Notes under the pieces: generated by a model
Told to the model about the DNA's origin: nothing
The model's database searches: none
What the model saw: only the letters and a program-made list of their open reading frames with translations
DNA from: Bacteroidota bacterium
GTDB lineage: Bacteria > Bacteroidota > Bacteroidia > Chitinophagales > Chitinophagaceae
Assembly (NCBI GenBank): GCA_026391195.1
Contig: JAPLEI010000161.1
Location: 1-55,059 of the forward strand
Length of the DNA: 55,059 nt
Direction: 5' to 3'
Program-made: the position numbers and the translations under genes
Part shown: piece by piece, positions 7,980 to 16,301 of the stretch
Layout: each line of letters begins with the position of its first letter
Numbering within the stretch: position 1 is the first letter of the stretch

Positions 7980-8834
7980 ATGAAACTAACCCTGGCAATC
8001 CAAAAAAGCGGCCGCTTGCACGACGATTCAATGCGACTCCTTAAAGAATGTGGAATCGACATTACCAATGGCGTGAACAAATTAAAGGCAGAGGCTGGCA
8101 ATTTTCCGCTGGAACTGTATTTTTTGCGGGATGATGATATTCCCCAATATGTGGAGGACAATGTAGCCGATATTGGTTTTGTGGGCGAAAATGTAGTGCT
8201 CGAAAAAAAGAAGCAAGTGATTCCCTGCGAGCCCCTGGGTTTTGGTAAATGTCGCCTTAGCCTTGCCATAAAAAAGGGAGATAGCTTTACCGGTGTTGCC
8301 GATTTGGCTGGCAAAAGAATCGCTACCAGCTATCCGGTTATTTTGGGAGATTACCTCAAAAGCCAGGGCGTAACCGCTGAAATTCACGAAATCAGTGGCA
8401 GTGTTGAAATTGCCCCCGGTATCGGATTGGCAGATGCTATCTGCGATTTGGTGAGCAGCGGATCTACCTTGTTTATGAATGGTCTTCGAGAAGCCACTAC
8501 CATCTTACAATCGCAGGCTGTGTTGATTAAAAATGCCGGATTACCCGCCGAAAAAGAAGCCCTGTTAGAGCGATTACTATTCCGCATTCGATCGGTTAAA
8601 AAAGCCCGCAATCATAAATATATTCTGCTGAATGCACCCAACGATCGGTTGGATACTATCTTATCTCTCTTGCCGGGGATGAAGAGCCCTACCGTATTGC
8701 CCTTAGCCGAACCCGGCTGGAGCAGCGTGCACAGTGTATTAAATGAAAATGATTTTTGGAATATCATCGAGCAATTGCGCGATGCAGGTGCTCAGGGGAT
8801 TTTGGTAGTTCCTATTGAAAAAATGATTGTATAA
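7980..8834 (+). CDS. hisG: ATP phosphoribosyltransferase (HisG, long form)
   Basis: Catalyses the first and committed step of histidine synthesis, ATP + PRPP to N1-(5-phosphoribosyl)-ATP. At 284 residues it is the long, self-sufficient homohexameric form: catalytic domains in residues 1-205 (LTLAIQKSGRL, ADIGFVGENV, the PRPP loop DAICDLVSSGSTL near residues 152-164) and a C-terminal ACT-like regulatory domain (about 210-284) that normally binds histidine for feedback inhibition. No HisZ is therefore needed. First structural gene after the attenuator; hisD follows after 9 bp. Histidine would control this pathway twice: transcription through the attenuator and activity through the C-terminal domain. 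Confidence 0.97.
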   Translation: MKLTLAIQKSGRLHDDSMRLLKECGIDITNGVNKLKAEAGNFPLELYFLRDDDIPQYVEDNVADIGFVGENVVLEKKKQVIPCEPLGFGKCRLSLAIKKGDSFTGVADLAGKRIATSYPVILGDYLKSQGVTAEIHEISGSVEIAPGIGLADAICDLVSSGSTLFMNGLREATTILQSQAVLIKNAGLPAEKEALLERLLFRIRSVKKARNHKYILLNAPNDRLDTILSLLPGMKSPTVLPLAEPGWSSVHSVLNENDFWNIIEQLRDAGAQGILVVPIEKMIV

Positions 8835-8843
8835 ATCTATTGT

Positions 8844-10145
8844 ATGTTAACAACCTTTATCAATCCGCCCCCTTCCGAATGGAGCTCACTGCTTCAACGA
8901 CCTGCTGTAGATGCAACTAACTTATTCGATCAAGTGCGTGCGATTATGCAGGAGGTAAAGCTGGGGGGAGATGATGCGCTGCGAAAGTTTACCCAAACAT
9001 TTGATGGCGCAACTTTACAAGCAATTGAAATTAGTAAAGAAGCAATATCCGCTGCAGCAAATGAAGTGAGCCCTGCTTTACAACAAGCCATTCGTCAAGC
9101 GGCCACCAATATTCGTCGTTTTCATTCCACCCAATTGCACGAGGAGGCGCCCATTGAAACCCAACCTGGTATCACCTGCTGGCGCAAAGTGCGGGGTATT
9201 GAAAAAGTAGGTCTTTATATTCCCGGAGGCACGGCCCCTTTATTTTCAACCATCCTTATGCTGGGCATTCCAGCACAACTAGCTGGCTGCAGCGAAGTGA
9301 TTATGTGCACGCCTCCCGGAAAAGATGGTAAAGTACATCCGGCTATTTTATTCGCTGCCGCCGAAGTGGGCATTCAGCGAATATTCACAGTAGGGGGTGT
9401 GCAAGCCATTGCGGCATTAACGTATGGCACAGAATCTATACCAGCCGTATATAAAATTTTCGGACCCGGTAATCAATATGTAACTGCTGCTAAACAGTTA
9501 GCCCAACTAGCGGGTATTGCCATCGACATGCCCGCTGGCCCCAGTGAGGTTTGTGTTTGGGCCGATGAAACAGCGCATCCCGATTGGGTTGCAGCCGATT
9601 TGTTAAGTCAGGCCGAACATGGAGCCGACAGCCAGGTATTACTCGTTACAACCGACCCTACACTTCCCGATAAAGTAAAACAGGCAGTAACACAACAATT
9701 GTTACAATTGCCAAGAAGGGAGCTGGCGCAGAAAGCGTTGGAAAATAGTCGTGCTATTGTGGTAACTACCCAGCAAGCCGCGTTGGCACTGGTAAATGCC
9801 TATGCACCCGAACACTTAATAATTGCTTGCAAACAACCCGAAGAGCTGGCAGCCGGGGTTATAAATGCTGGCTCCGTATTTTTGGGTAACTATACCCCCG
9901 AAAGTGTGGGTGATTATGCCAGTGGTACCAATCATACACTACCTACTAATGGATTTGCAAGGGCTTACAGCGGAGTAAGTGTAGATAGTTTTGTAAAGAA
10001 AATAACCTTTCAACAACTTACTAAAGAGGGTATTGCTTCCCTAGCATCCACTGTAATAGAAATGGCAATGGCAGAGGGATTACAGGCACATGCCCAGGCA
10101 GTTGCTATCCGATTAAATAATCCAACCACTCAATTGGAATCGTAA
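8844..10145 (+). CDS. hisD: Histidinol dehydrogenase (HisD)
   Basis: Zn-dependent enzyme for the last two steps, histidinol to histidinal to histidine, with two NAD+. 433 residues, the usual length. Zn ligands and catalytic residues are visible by alignment to E. coli: Gln256 and His259 in LLSQAEHGADSQ, the Glu323-His324 pair in YAPEHL, the Asp in ESVGDYASGTNH, and His416 near the C-terminus. The signature GPGNQYVTAAKQ and MPAGPSEV are intact. Located 9 bp from both hisG and hisC, so part of a tight operon. Confidence 0.97.
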   Translation: MLTTFINPPPSEWSSLLQRPAVDATNLFDQVRAIMQEVKLGGDDALRKFTQTFDGATLQAIEISKEAISAAANEVSPALQQAIRQAATNIRRFHSTQLHEEAPIETQPGITCWRKVRGIEKVGLYIPGGTAPLFSTILMLGIPAQLAGCSEVIMCTPPGKDGKVHPAILFAAAEVGIQRIFTVGGVQAIAALTYGTESIPAVYKIFGPGNQYVTAAKQLAQLAGIAIDMPAGPSEVCVWADETAHPDWVAADLLSQAEHGADSQVLLVTTDPTLPDKVKQAVTQQLLQLPRRELAQKALENSRAIVVTTQQAALALVNAYAPEHLIIACKQPEELAAGVINAGSVFLGNYTPESVGDYASGTNHTLPTNGFARAYSGVSVDSFVKKITFQQLTKEGIASLASTVIEMAMAEGLQAHAQAVAIRLNNPTTQLES

Positions 10146-10154
10146 ATATTTTTT

Positions 10155-11210
10155 ATGCAGTTTGATCTGAACCGAATTACCCGGAAGAATATTCAACTAC
10201 TGAAACCCTATTCATCTGCCCGCGATGAATTTAGTGGCGAGGCCAAGGTATTTTTAGATGCCAATGAGAACAGCCTCGGATCTCCTTTAACCAAATGGTA
10301 CAATCGTTATCCCGATCCCCATCACGTTCAATTACGCAATAAAATAGCAGCCATCAAGGGAATCGCTCCGGAACATATTTTTTTGGGGAATGGAAGTGAT
10401 GAATGTATTGATGTATTATTTCGCTGCTTCTGCGAGCCGGGAGTAAGCAATACTATTATTTGTCCGCCCACCTATGGCATGTACCAAGTGAGTGCCAATA
10501 TCAATAACGTTGCCATTCAGGAAGCCCCGCTGTTACCCGATTACCAATTGAATCTGGCACATATCGAACAACTGGTAAATGCTGATTCCCGTATCATTTG
10601 GCTATGCTCTCCCAATAATCCCACGGGTAATTTGATGAATCTGGAAGACATAGAAACTGTTTTGAATAATTTTTTCGGACTGGTAGTGGTGGATGAAGCC
10701 TATATCAATTTTGCCCGGCAGCGCTCTTTAATTTCCCTATTACCCGACTACCCCAATCTGGTGGTATTGCAAACCCTCAGCAAGGCCTGGGGACTGGCTG
10801 GACTAAGAATCGGGATGGCATTTGCGGGTATGGCAATAGTAGAAATCATGAACAAAGTGAAACCTCCTTACAATATCAGTGAACCCGCACAAGAGCTTGC
10901 ACTCAAGGCCTTGGATGAAGTGGGACAGGTAAATGATATGATTACCCTGCTGGTAGACATGCGGGAGGCACTGGCAGCAGTTTTTCGGCAGATGCCTTGG
11001 GTGGAAGTGGTTTATCCTTCCGATGCCAATTTTTTATTGGTAAAAATGCAGCAGGCACATTTGGTATATGAATTTTTATTAGATAAGGGTATTGTGGTGC
11101 GCGACCGAAGTCGCGTGGAACTTTGTGATAATTGCCTACGCATAACCATCGGTACCGAGCAAGAAAATACCTTGTTGGTAGACGCACTGGCCGCCTGGCA
11201 CGAACAGTAA
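10155..11210 (+). CDS. hisC: Histidinol-phosphate aminotransferase (HisC)
   Basis: PLP-dependent class I/II aminotransferase that converts imidazole-acetol phosphate plus glutamate to histidinol phosphate and 2-oxoglutarate. 351 residues. PLP-binding features: Lys210 in LSKAWGLAGLRIG (Schiff-base lysine), WLCSPNNPTGN, VVVDEAYINF, and the early DANENSLGSP typical of HisC. It begins 9 bp after hisD. The next gene is separated by 60 bp containing a possible internal promoter, so the tight hisGDC trio may be a transcriptional subunit. Confidence 0.96.
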   Translation: MQFDLNRITRKNIQLLKPYSSARDEFSGEAKVFLDANENSLGSPLTKWYNRYPDPHHVQLRNKIAAIKGIAPEHIFLGNGSDECIDVLFRCFCEPGVSNTIICPPTYGMYQVSANINNVAIQEAPLLPDYQLNLAHIEQLVNADSRIIWLCSPNNPTGNLMNLEDIETVLNNFFGLVVVDEAYINFARQRSLISLLPDYPNLVVLQTLSKAWGLAGLRIGMAFAGMAIVEIMNKVKPPYNISEPAQELALKALDEVGQVNDMITLLVDMREALAAVFRQMPWVEVVYPSDANFLLVKMQQAHLVYEFLLDKGIVVRDRSRVELCDNCLRITIGTEQENTLLVDALAAWHEQ

Positions 11211-11232
11211 ACAATTTGTAAAGAATTGCTAA

Positions 11233-11240
11233 TAGATTTG
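11233..11240 (+). promoter_or_regulatory. Possible internal promoter -7 element before the dehydrogenase-like gene
   Basis: TAGATTTG exactly matches TAnnTTTG and lies 30 bp before the ATG at 11271. The nearest upstream TTTG (11215-11218) is only 14 bp away, not the expected 19-21, so this is a weak candidate. Confidence 0.3.
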
Positions 11241-11270
11241 TAATTTCATCCGCACATTAAATACAACCTT

Positions 11271-12560
11271 ATGTTACGATTTTCCGTTTTACTATTGGCA
11301 GGCTGCCTGCTGGCCAGTCAATCTCAAGCCAATGATACTTTACAACATCGCAAGTCGGCTGCTATTATGCCGGATGCCGACAATGCAGGATTAAAATTAC
11401 CAACTGGCTTTTCTGCCTTAAAAGTGGCCGAAAATGTGGGTCGGGCCCGGCATTTAGTAGTGAATAGTCAGGGAGATGTATATGTAAAACTCAGCGGAAA
11501 AGTAGGCGACAAAGGGATTTTAGTGATGCGTGATTTGAACAATGATGGTCGCACAGAAGAAATTACCGGTTTCGGAAACTATGGCGGAACTGGAATTGCT
11601 ATTCACAACGGGTACCTATATGCTTCCTCAGATGAAGAAGTTTTTCGATATAAATTGAATGCCAAAGGTGCTGTTGAAACCCCTTATCAGCCCGAGAAAA
11701 TCATTACTGGCTTAATCAACCGTCGGCAACACGAGAGCAAATCCATCACCCTCGATAAAAACGGGAATATCTATGTTAACATTGGTGCGTATTCCAATTC
11801 CTGCCAGGTGAAAGACCGCCAGCCCGGATCATTGGGAATGAATCCATGTCCTATTTTAGATTCTGCCGGAGGTATCTGGCAATTCAAATCAGATGTACTT
11901 AACCAAACCTACGGAAATGGGGTGCGCTTTGCTACCGGTTTAAGAAATGTAGTAGGCCTCGATTGGAATAATCAAACCAATAGTCTGTATGTTACCCAGC
12001 ATGGACGTGATCAATTGAATTCCTTGTTTCCACAGTTTTATGATACAACCACCAATGCCAATCTACCGGCAGAAACGATGTATGAAATGAAGCAAGGTGA
12101 TAATGCCGGATGGCCTTATGTGTATTATGATCCTTTTCAAAATAAAAAGATGCTCGCACCAGAATATGGCGGCGATGGCAAAACAGAAGGAAGTGCCGCA
12201 TACAAAAATCCAGCTATGGCTTTCCCGGCTCATATGGCTCCAAATGCCCTGTTATTTTATACAGGAAGTATGTTTCCGGAAAAGTACAAAAACGGCGCTT
12301 TTATAGCTTTTCATGGTTCCTGGAATCGGGCACCACTTCCGCAGGAAGGATATTATGTGGCATTTGTACCTTTTGAAAATGGAAAACCAACTGGTAAATG
12401 GGAAATCTTCGCCAATGGATTCGCCGGTGTAGACGTAATTACCAGCACCCGCGCTGCCCAACATCGCCCATGTGGTTTGGCACAGGGCCCCGACGGATCT
12501 TTGTATGTGTCGGATGATAACAAAGGAACCATTTACAGAATTTTATTCAACGGAAATTAA
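11271..12560 (+). CDS. Sorbosone dehydrogenase-like periplasmic beta-propeller (PQQ glucose/sorbosone dehydrogenase family)
   Basis: 429 residues with signal peptide (MLRFSVLLLAGCLLASQSQA). The rest matches the glucose/sorbosone dehydrogenase propeller: LPTGFSALKVAENVGRARHL, GDVYVKLSG, FATGLRNVVGLDWNNQTNSL, YVTQHGRDQL, NAGWPYVYYD, FIAFHGSWNRAP and HRPCGLAQGPDGSLYVSDD. Members use PQQ to oxidise sugars or aldoses in the periplasm and pass electrons to a cytochrome; here a cytochrome c gene overlaps the stop codon by one base (TAATG). No PQQ biosynthesis genes are in the window, so the cofactor is unproven. Placement between hisC and hisB is odd, because no step of histidine synthesis needs such an enzyme. 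Confidence 0.82.
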   Translation: MLRFSVLLLAGCLLASQSQANDTLQHRKSAAIMPDADNAGLKLPTGFSALKVAENVGRARHLVVNSQGDVYVKLSGKVGDKGILVMRDLNNDGRTEEITGFGNYGGTGIAIHNGYLYASSDEEVFRYKLNAKGAVETPYQPEKIITGLINRRQHESKSITLDKNGNIYVNIGAYSNSCQVKDRQPGSLGMNPCPILDSAGGIWQFKSDVLNQTYGNGVRFATGLRNVVGLDWNNQTNSLYVTQHGRDQLNSLFPQFYDTTTNANLPAETMYEMKQGDNAGWPYVYYDPFQNKKMLAPEYGGDGKTEGSAAYKNPAMAFPAHMAPNALLFYTGSMFPEKYKNGAFIAFHGSWNRAPLPQEGYYVAFVPFENGKPTGKWEIFANGFAGVDVITSTRAAQHRPCGLAQGPDGSLYVSDDNKGTIYRILFNGN

Positions 12561-13003
12561 TGATGCGCAGTATAAAGCAATATGCTTGTTTAGGGGGCTT
12601 TTGTTTGGGGATGTTTTTTTTGCTTTGTTCAACAACTGGCATGGCTCAATCGGCAAGTCTTAAATCCTCTATTGAAAAAGGCAAAACGGTTTATGTGCAA
12701 CGCTGCATGGTTTGTCACCAACAAGATGGTGGCGGTGTGCCCCATCTCAATCCGCCACTGGATGGCGCATCTGCCGTAAAAGGAAAAGATAAATCGAAGC
12801 TGATTTCAATTCTCCTTAAAGGAATGAGCGACCGGGTAGAAATTGATGGAGAATATTACAGCAATAATATGGCCAGTCATGCCGACCTCAGCGACCAGCA
12901 AATTGCTGATGTATTAAATTATATCCGAAACAACTGGAGCAATAAAGTGCCAACCCCGGTTACCCCTGCTGAAGTAAAATCGGTGCGGGCCAAAACAAAA
13001 TAA
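12560..13003 (+). CDS. Periplasmic mono-haem cytochrome c, partner of the sorbosone-dehydrogenase-like protein
   Basis: 147 residues with signal peptide ending MAQ (residue 30; a second ATG at 12563 is an equally possible start). One CxxCH haem site, CMVCH (Cys49, Cys52, His53), and a likely axial Met in the NNMASH segment, followed by DLSDQQIADVLNYIRNNW, the usual class I helix. It shares its layout and several motifs with the cytochrome at 36756-37181. It overlaps the preceding gene by one base and is only 2 bp from hisB, so hisB translation is probably coupled to it. Likely role: electron acceptor for the preceding dehydrogenase, feeding the respiratory chain. Confidence 0.9.
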   Translation: MMRSIKQYACLGGFCLGMFFLLCSTTGMAQSASLKSSIEKGKTVYVQRCMVCHQQDGGGVPHLNPPLDGASAVKGKDKSKLISILLKGMSDRVEIDGEYYSNNMASHADLSDQQIADVLNYIRNNWSNKVPTPVTPAEVKSVRAKTK

Positions 13004-13005
13004 GC

Positions 13006-14139
13006 ATGCGACGTATTCTATTTATCGATCGGGATGGAGTGATTTTGCAGGAACCGGATAATTTTCAGGTAGACCATATTGATAAAACGAATTTTGTTCC
13101 GGGTGTTGTTTCTACCTTATCCCGCATTGCAGCCGATTTTGATTTTTACCATGTGATGGTAACCAACCAAGATGGATTGGGCACCGATTCCTATCCCGAC
13201 ACTGATTTTTATCCCTATCAGAACCTGATGCTAAGAACCCTGAAAGGGGAGGGGTTTACATTTGATGAAGTTTGGGTGGATGGAAGTCGCGAGGAAGATA
13301 AACAGCCTAACCGAAAGCCGGGAACGGGCATGTTAACACATTTGATCAATAATCCCGAGTTTGATTTGGCCAATTCCCTGGTGATTGGTGACCGATGGAG
13401 TGATATCCAACTGGCAAAAAATCTGGGTTCTAAGGCAATTTACTTCCGTTCTCCCCACGCCACTTTGCAGTTTACACCCGAACAGGAACTAACCCTTCGC
13501 GATACCATTTTGTTGGAGGCACCCGATTGGCAATCGATTTATACTTTCTTGAAATTAGGGCTCCGCAAGGTTACCCATTCCCGAGATACCAAGGAAACCC
13601 AGATAGCCATACAACTCAATTTAGATGGAAAAGGGGAATCAACCATTGATACTGGAATTGGTTTTTTCGATCATATGCTCGATCAGATTGCCCGCCATGG
13701 AAAATTAGATCTAACCATTACCACAAAAGGAGACTTGCATATTGATGAACACCATACGATAGAAGATACTGCCATTGCGCTGGGAGAGGCTTTTGCCCTG
13801 GCTTTAACCGATAAACGGGGTATGGAGCGATATGGATTTGCCCTGCCAATGGATGAAGCGGAAGCGAAAGTGCTGATTGATTTTGGAGGCAGAAACTGGT
13901 TGGTATGGGATGCCGAGTTTGCCAGAGAAAAAATTGGCGAAATGCCAACCGAAATGTTTTATCATTTCTTCAAATCTTTCAGCGATGCAGCCAAGTGCAA
14001 TTTAACCATCAGTTGTCAGGGAACCAATGAACATCATAAGATTGAATCTATTTTTAAGGCTTTTGCCAAAGCCATCCGCATGGCTGTAAAGCGCGACCCA
14101 CTTAGCAATTACTTGCCTTCTACTAAGGGAGTATTGTAA
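13006..14139 (+). CDS. hisB: Bifunctional histidinol-phosphatase / imidazoleglycerol-phosphate dehydratase (HisB)
   Basis: A 377-residue fusion. The N-terminal HAD phosphatase (about 1-165; nucleophile motif IDRDGVILQEP, later VIGDRWSDIQLAKNLG) removes phosphate from histidinol phosphate. The C-terminal IGPD domain (about 185-377) dehydrates imidazole glycerol phosphate and carries the Mn-binding motifs GIGFFDHMLDQIARHG, DEHHTIEDTAIALGEA and a later GTNEHHKIESIFKAFAKA. This fusion is known from enterobacteria and many Bacteroidota. It begins 2 bp after the cytochrome c stop. It closes the first his cluster and converges with a DUF2147 gene 4 bp away. Confidence 0.97.
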   Translation: MRRILFIDRDGVILQEPDNFQVDHIDKTNFVPGVVSTLSRIAADFDFYHVMVTNQDGLGTDSYPDTDFYPYQNLMLRTLKGEGFTFDEVWVDGSREEDKQPNRKPGTGMLTHLINNPEFDLANSLVIGDRWSDIQLAKNLGSKAIYFRSPHATLQFTPEQELTLRDTILLEAPDWQSIYTFLKLGLRKVTHSRDTKETQIAIQLNLDGKGESTIDTGIGFFDHMLDQIARHGKLDLTITTKGDLHIDEHHTIEDTAIALGEAFALALTDKRGMERYGFALPMDEAEAKVLIDFGGRNWLVWDAEFAREKIGEMPTEMFYHFFKSFSDAAKCNLTISCQGTNEHHKIESIFKAFAKAIRMAVKRDPLSNYLPSTKGVL

Positions 14140-14143
14140 TCGA

Positions 14144-14581
14144 TTATAATTTAGTGCGTGTCCACACTTCGGTTCTTCCAATCATAGAGATCCCAATATA
14201 TCCCCGAACATTCAGTGTATTGGCGTCTTTAAAGCGCATATAACATTTGTAATCCTTGCCATTTTCAGGGTCGTAGATTCTTCCGTTGGTCCATTCCCCA
14301 TCTATAAATTCAAAATCCCGTAAAATAATTGATCCCACCAATGGTTTGGTTTTTAGGCTGGCGTTGGGATTGTTTATATCTACTTTCAGTTGGCCTTTTT
14401 CGGTGAGCGGTTCGCGCAGCCAAACGATTTTGCCATAATACTTACCATTTTCTTTGTACACCTGAATTTTTCCTTTTCCGCTGGAGTTCAGCCAGATACC
14501 CAATACATCATCTGTGGGGGATGCGAAAGCAGGGGAAATTACACTGGTAATACCTACTAGAAGGAGTAATACATATTTCAT
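14144..14581 (-). CDS. Secreted DUF2147 protein
   Basis: 145 residues with signal peptide (MKYVLLLLVGITSVISPAFA). The mature protein shows the DUF2147 pattern: DDVLGIWLNSSGKGKIQVYK, KYYGKIVWL, then GSIILRDFEF, GEWTNGRIYDPENGKDYKCY and LNVRGYIG. The domain is a small calycin-like barrel of unknown function found in secreted Gram-negative proteins. It is the only minus-strand gene in the 16-kb his-trp region and separates hisB from the trp leader; its 5' end is 87 bp from the trp promoter. Confidence 0.85.
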   Translation of the reverse strand: MKYVLLLLVGITSVISPAFASPTDDVLGIWLNSSGKGKIQVYKENGKYYGKIVWLREPLTEKGQLKVDINNPNASLKTKPLVGSIILRDFEFIDGEWTNGRIYDPENGKDYKCYMRFKDANTLNVRGYIGISMIGRTEVWTRTKL

Positions 14582-14668
14582 GGCAGTGATAGGTTAGATT
14601 AACCATATACAAACGGCCGGTAGAAAAGTTGACTAAAAACGAGCGGCAGCCAAACTTTTAAAAAAAAA

Positions 14669-14700
14669 TTTGTTTTTCCCGCAATTAGATTGCAATTTTG
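14669..14700 (+). promoter_or_regulatory. Predicted trp operon promoter (Bacteroidota type)
   Basis: TTTG at 14669-14672, a 20-bp spacer, then CAATTTTG at 14693-14700 (one mismatch to TAnnTTTG). Spacing is identical to the his promoter. The predicted start is about 14704-14705, one or two bases before the first leader ATG at 14706. Confidence 0.6.
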
Positions 14701-14705
14701 TATAG

Positions 14706-14762
14706 ATGAAAATGAATCAAAATAAGAGTTGGTGGTGGCATTACAACCTCGTCCGGGGATAG
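14706..14762 (+). CDS. trpL: Trp leader peptide
   Basis: An 18-codon frame, MKMNQNKSWWWHYNLVRG followed by TAG. Three consecutive TGG codons (14730-14738) make it a tryptophan sensor of the classical kind. Initiation could also occur at the second ATG (14712). The frame runs into the segment that forms the attenuator hairpins and precedes trpE by 98 bp. No Shine-Dalgarno sequence is possible, because the predicted transcript begins almost at the ATG. Confidence 0.8.
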   Translation: MKMNQNKSWWWHYNLVRG

Positions 14763-14836
14763 TAATGGCATAGCCTTTTACTTATTTGAATATATCTTTC
14801 AAAGCCCCGGCATACCAATGTCGGGGCTTTGTTTTT
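14739..14836 (+). promoter_or_regulatory. Trp operon attenuator with alternative hairpins
   Basis: Protector 1:2: cattac (14739-14744) with gtaatg (14762-14767), and cctc (14747-14750) with gggg (14755-14758). Antiterminator 2:3: ccgggg (14753-14758) with ccccgg (14805-14810), six G-C pairs. Terminator 3:4: 14801-14813 with 14818-14830, then a T-run. Stalling on the WWW codons would open 1:2 and free ccgggg for the antiterminator; translation to the stop codon (14760-14762) covers it and allows termination. Confidence 0.75.
14801..14836 (+). terminator. Attenuator terminator upstream of trpE
   Basis: Stem aaagccccg (14801-14809) with cggggcttt (14822-14830), extended by four more pairs including one G-U (14810-14813 with 14818-14821), loop acca, then g and five T (14832-14836). 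It lies 24 bp before the trpE start. Confidence 0.88.
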
Positions 14837-14860
14837 AGTAACCTGAATTAAAAGGGGAAT

Positions 14861-16282
14861 ATGAAAAAAATCGAACTGAGTACCCATGCCAGAAAAATGC
14901 TGGCGGATATTTATACGCCCGTAGGTATTTACCTGCGACTCAGGGATAAATACCGGGATACCATTTTGCTGGAAAGTACCGATCACCATGCAGCTGAAAA
15001 TAGTTTCTCATTTATTGGCATCAATGCCATTGCGGGAATTGAAGTAACGGAGCCTGGGAAGTTGAATTACAAGTTTCCGGGGGAAGAGTCGGTAGCAGAA
15101 GCAATTCCGCAACCGGAGGCTGTTCCCAACAGAATTTGGGAGTTTATGCAGCAGTTTTCTGTTGCCCCAGTTGAAATTCCGGAAGCTACGGTAGCGCAGG
15201 TTTTATTGGGATATACTTCTTATGATGCCGTACCTTTTTTTGAATCGATTCAATTGAATACGCAAAAGGAAGGTTCCATTCCCCTGCCACTGATGCGGTA
15301 TCGCCTATATCAGTATGTTATCGTGTTCAATCACTTTAAAGACGAGATCATTTTTTGTGAAAATAAAATACCCGGTATACCCGGAGATGCAGAAGCCGTT
15401 ATCTCTTTGATCCGTAGTAAGGATGTACCCGTTTATCCATTTTCCACTACTGGATCAGAAGCCTCTAATATGTCGGACGATTACTATCGAGAAATTGTTC
15501 GCAAAGGCATCGCACATTGTATGCGCGGAGATGTTTTTCAGGTAGTACTGAGCCGACGATATCAGCAATCCTTCCAGGGCGATGAGTTTAATGTGTATCG
15601 GGCCCTGAGAAGTGTAAATCCCTCTCCTTACCTGTTTTTCTTCGACTATGGCGAATATAAACTGATGGGTTCTTCTCCGGAAGCCCAGATTATAGTAAAA
15701 AATCAGCAGGCAATTGTTCATCCGATTGCTGGTACATTCCGCAGAACAGGGGATGAAGCTACTGATCAAAAAATGGCGCAACAGTTGCTGGCAGATGCCA
15801 AAGAAAATGCCGAGCATATCATGCTGGTAGATTTAGCCCGCAACGATCTGAGCCGTTGCTGCGATCAGGTAGCGGTTAGTCATTTCCGGCAGGTACATTA
15901 TTACAGTCATGTAATTCACCTTGTTAGTGAAGTGATCGGCAATTGCAAACCCGGCAAACATCCGGTTGAATTGTTGGCGGCTACTTTTCCGGCAGGTACC
16001 CTAAGCGGAGCTCCTAAGTTTAAGGCGATGGAAATCATTGACCAACTTGAGCCAACGGCCAGGGCTTATTATGGCGGTTGTATTGGAGCCCTTGGATTTA
16101 ACGGCTCTTGTAATCATGCCATAATGATCAGAACCCTGTTGAGTAAAAACAATACCCTCTATTATCAAGCGGGTGCGGGCGTTGTTGCCGCAAGTGATCC
16201 GGAAAGTGAACTACAAGAAGTAAACAATAAATTGAATGCTTTAAAAAAAGCGATACAATTGGCTGCTGCCGATAACCTGTAA
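14861..16282 (+). CDS. trpE: Anthranilate synthase component I (TrpE)
   Basis: Chorismate + glutamine or NH3 to anthranilate, with TrpG. 473 residues. The N-terminal half contains the tryptophan feedback motif LLES (TILLESTDHH); the C-terminal chorismate-binding domain carries DVFQVVLSRRY, PSPYLFFFDYGEYKLMGSSPE, HPIAGTFRRTGD, ENAEHIMLVDLARNDL, TFPAGTLSGAPKFKAMEIID, YYGGCIGALGFNG and YYQAGAGVVAASDPESE. All the usual catalytic motifs are present. First gene after the attenuator; trpG follows after 19 bp. Control is expected both by attenuation and by tryptophan binding to the enzyme. Confidence 0.97.
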   Translation: MKKIELSTHARKMLADIYTPVGIYLRLRDKYRDTILLESTDHHAAENSFSFIGINAIAGIEVTEPGKLNYKFPGEESVAEAIPQPEAVPNRIWEFMQQFSVAPVEIPEATVAQVLLGYTSYDAVPFFESIQLNTQKEGSIPLPLMRYRLYQYVIVFNHFKDEIIFCENKIPGIPGDAEAVISLIRSKDVPVYPFSTTGSEASNMSDDYYREIVRKGIAHCMRGDVFQVVLSRRYQQSFQGDEFNVYRALRSVNPSPYLFFFDYGEYKLMGSSPEAQIIVKNQQAIVHPIAGTFRRTGDEATDQKMAQQLLADAKENAEHIMLVDLARNDLSRCCDQVAVSHFRQVHYYSHVIHLVSEVIGNCKPGKHPVELLAATFPAGTLSGAPKFKAMEIIDQLEPTARAYYGGCIGALGFNGSCNHAIMIRTLLSKNNTLYYQAGAGVVAASDPESELQEVNNKLNALKKAIQLAAADNL

Positions 16283-16301
16283 ACGCTGTGAACCTATTTT
16301 T

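Noticed and set aside
7847..8314. 155-codon minus-strand frame over the his leader and hisG start
   Set aside because: Antisense shadow of the attenuator and hisG; composition follows the coding strand and no family is recognised.
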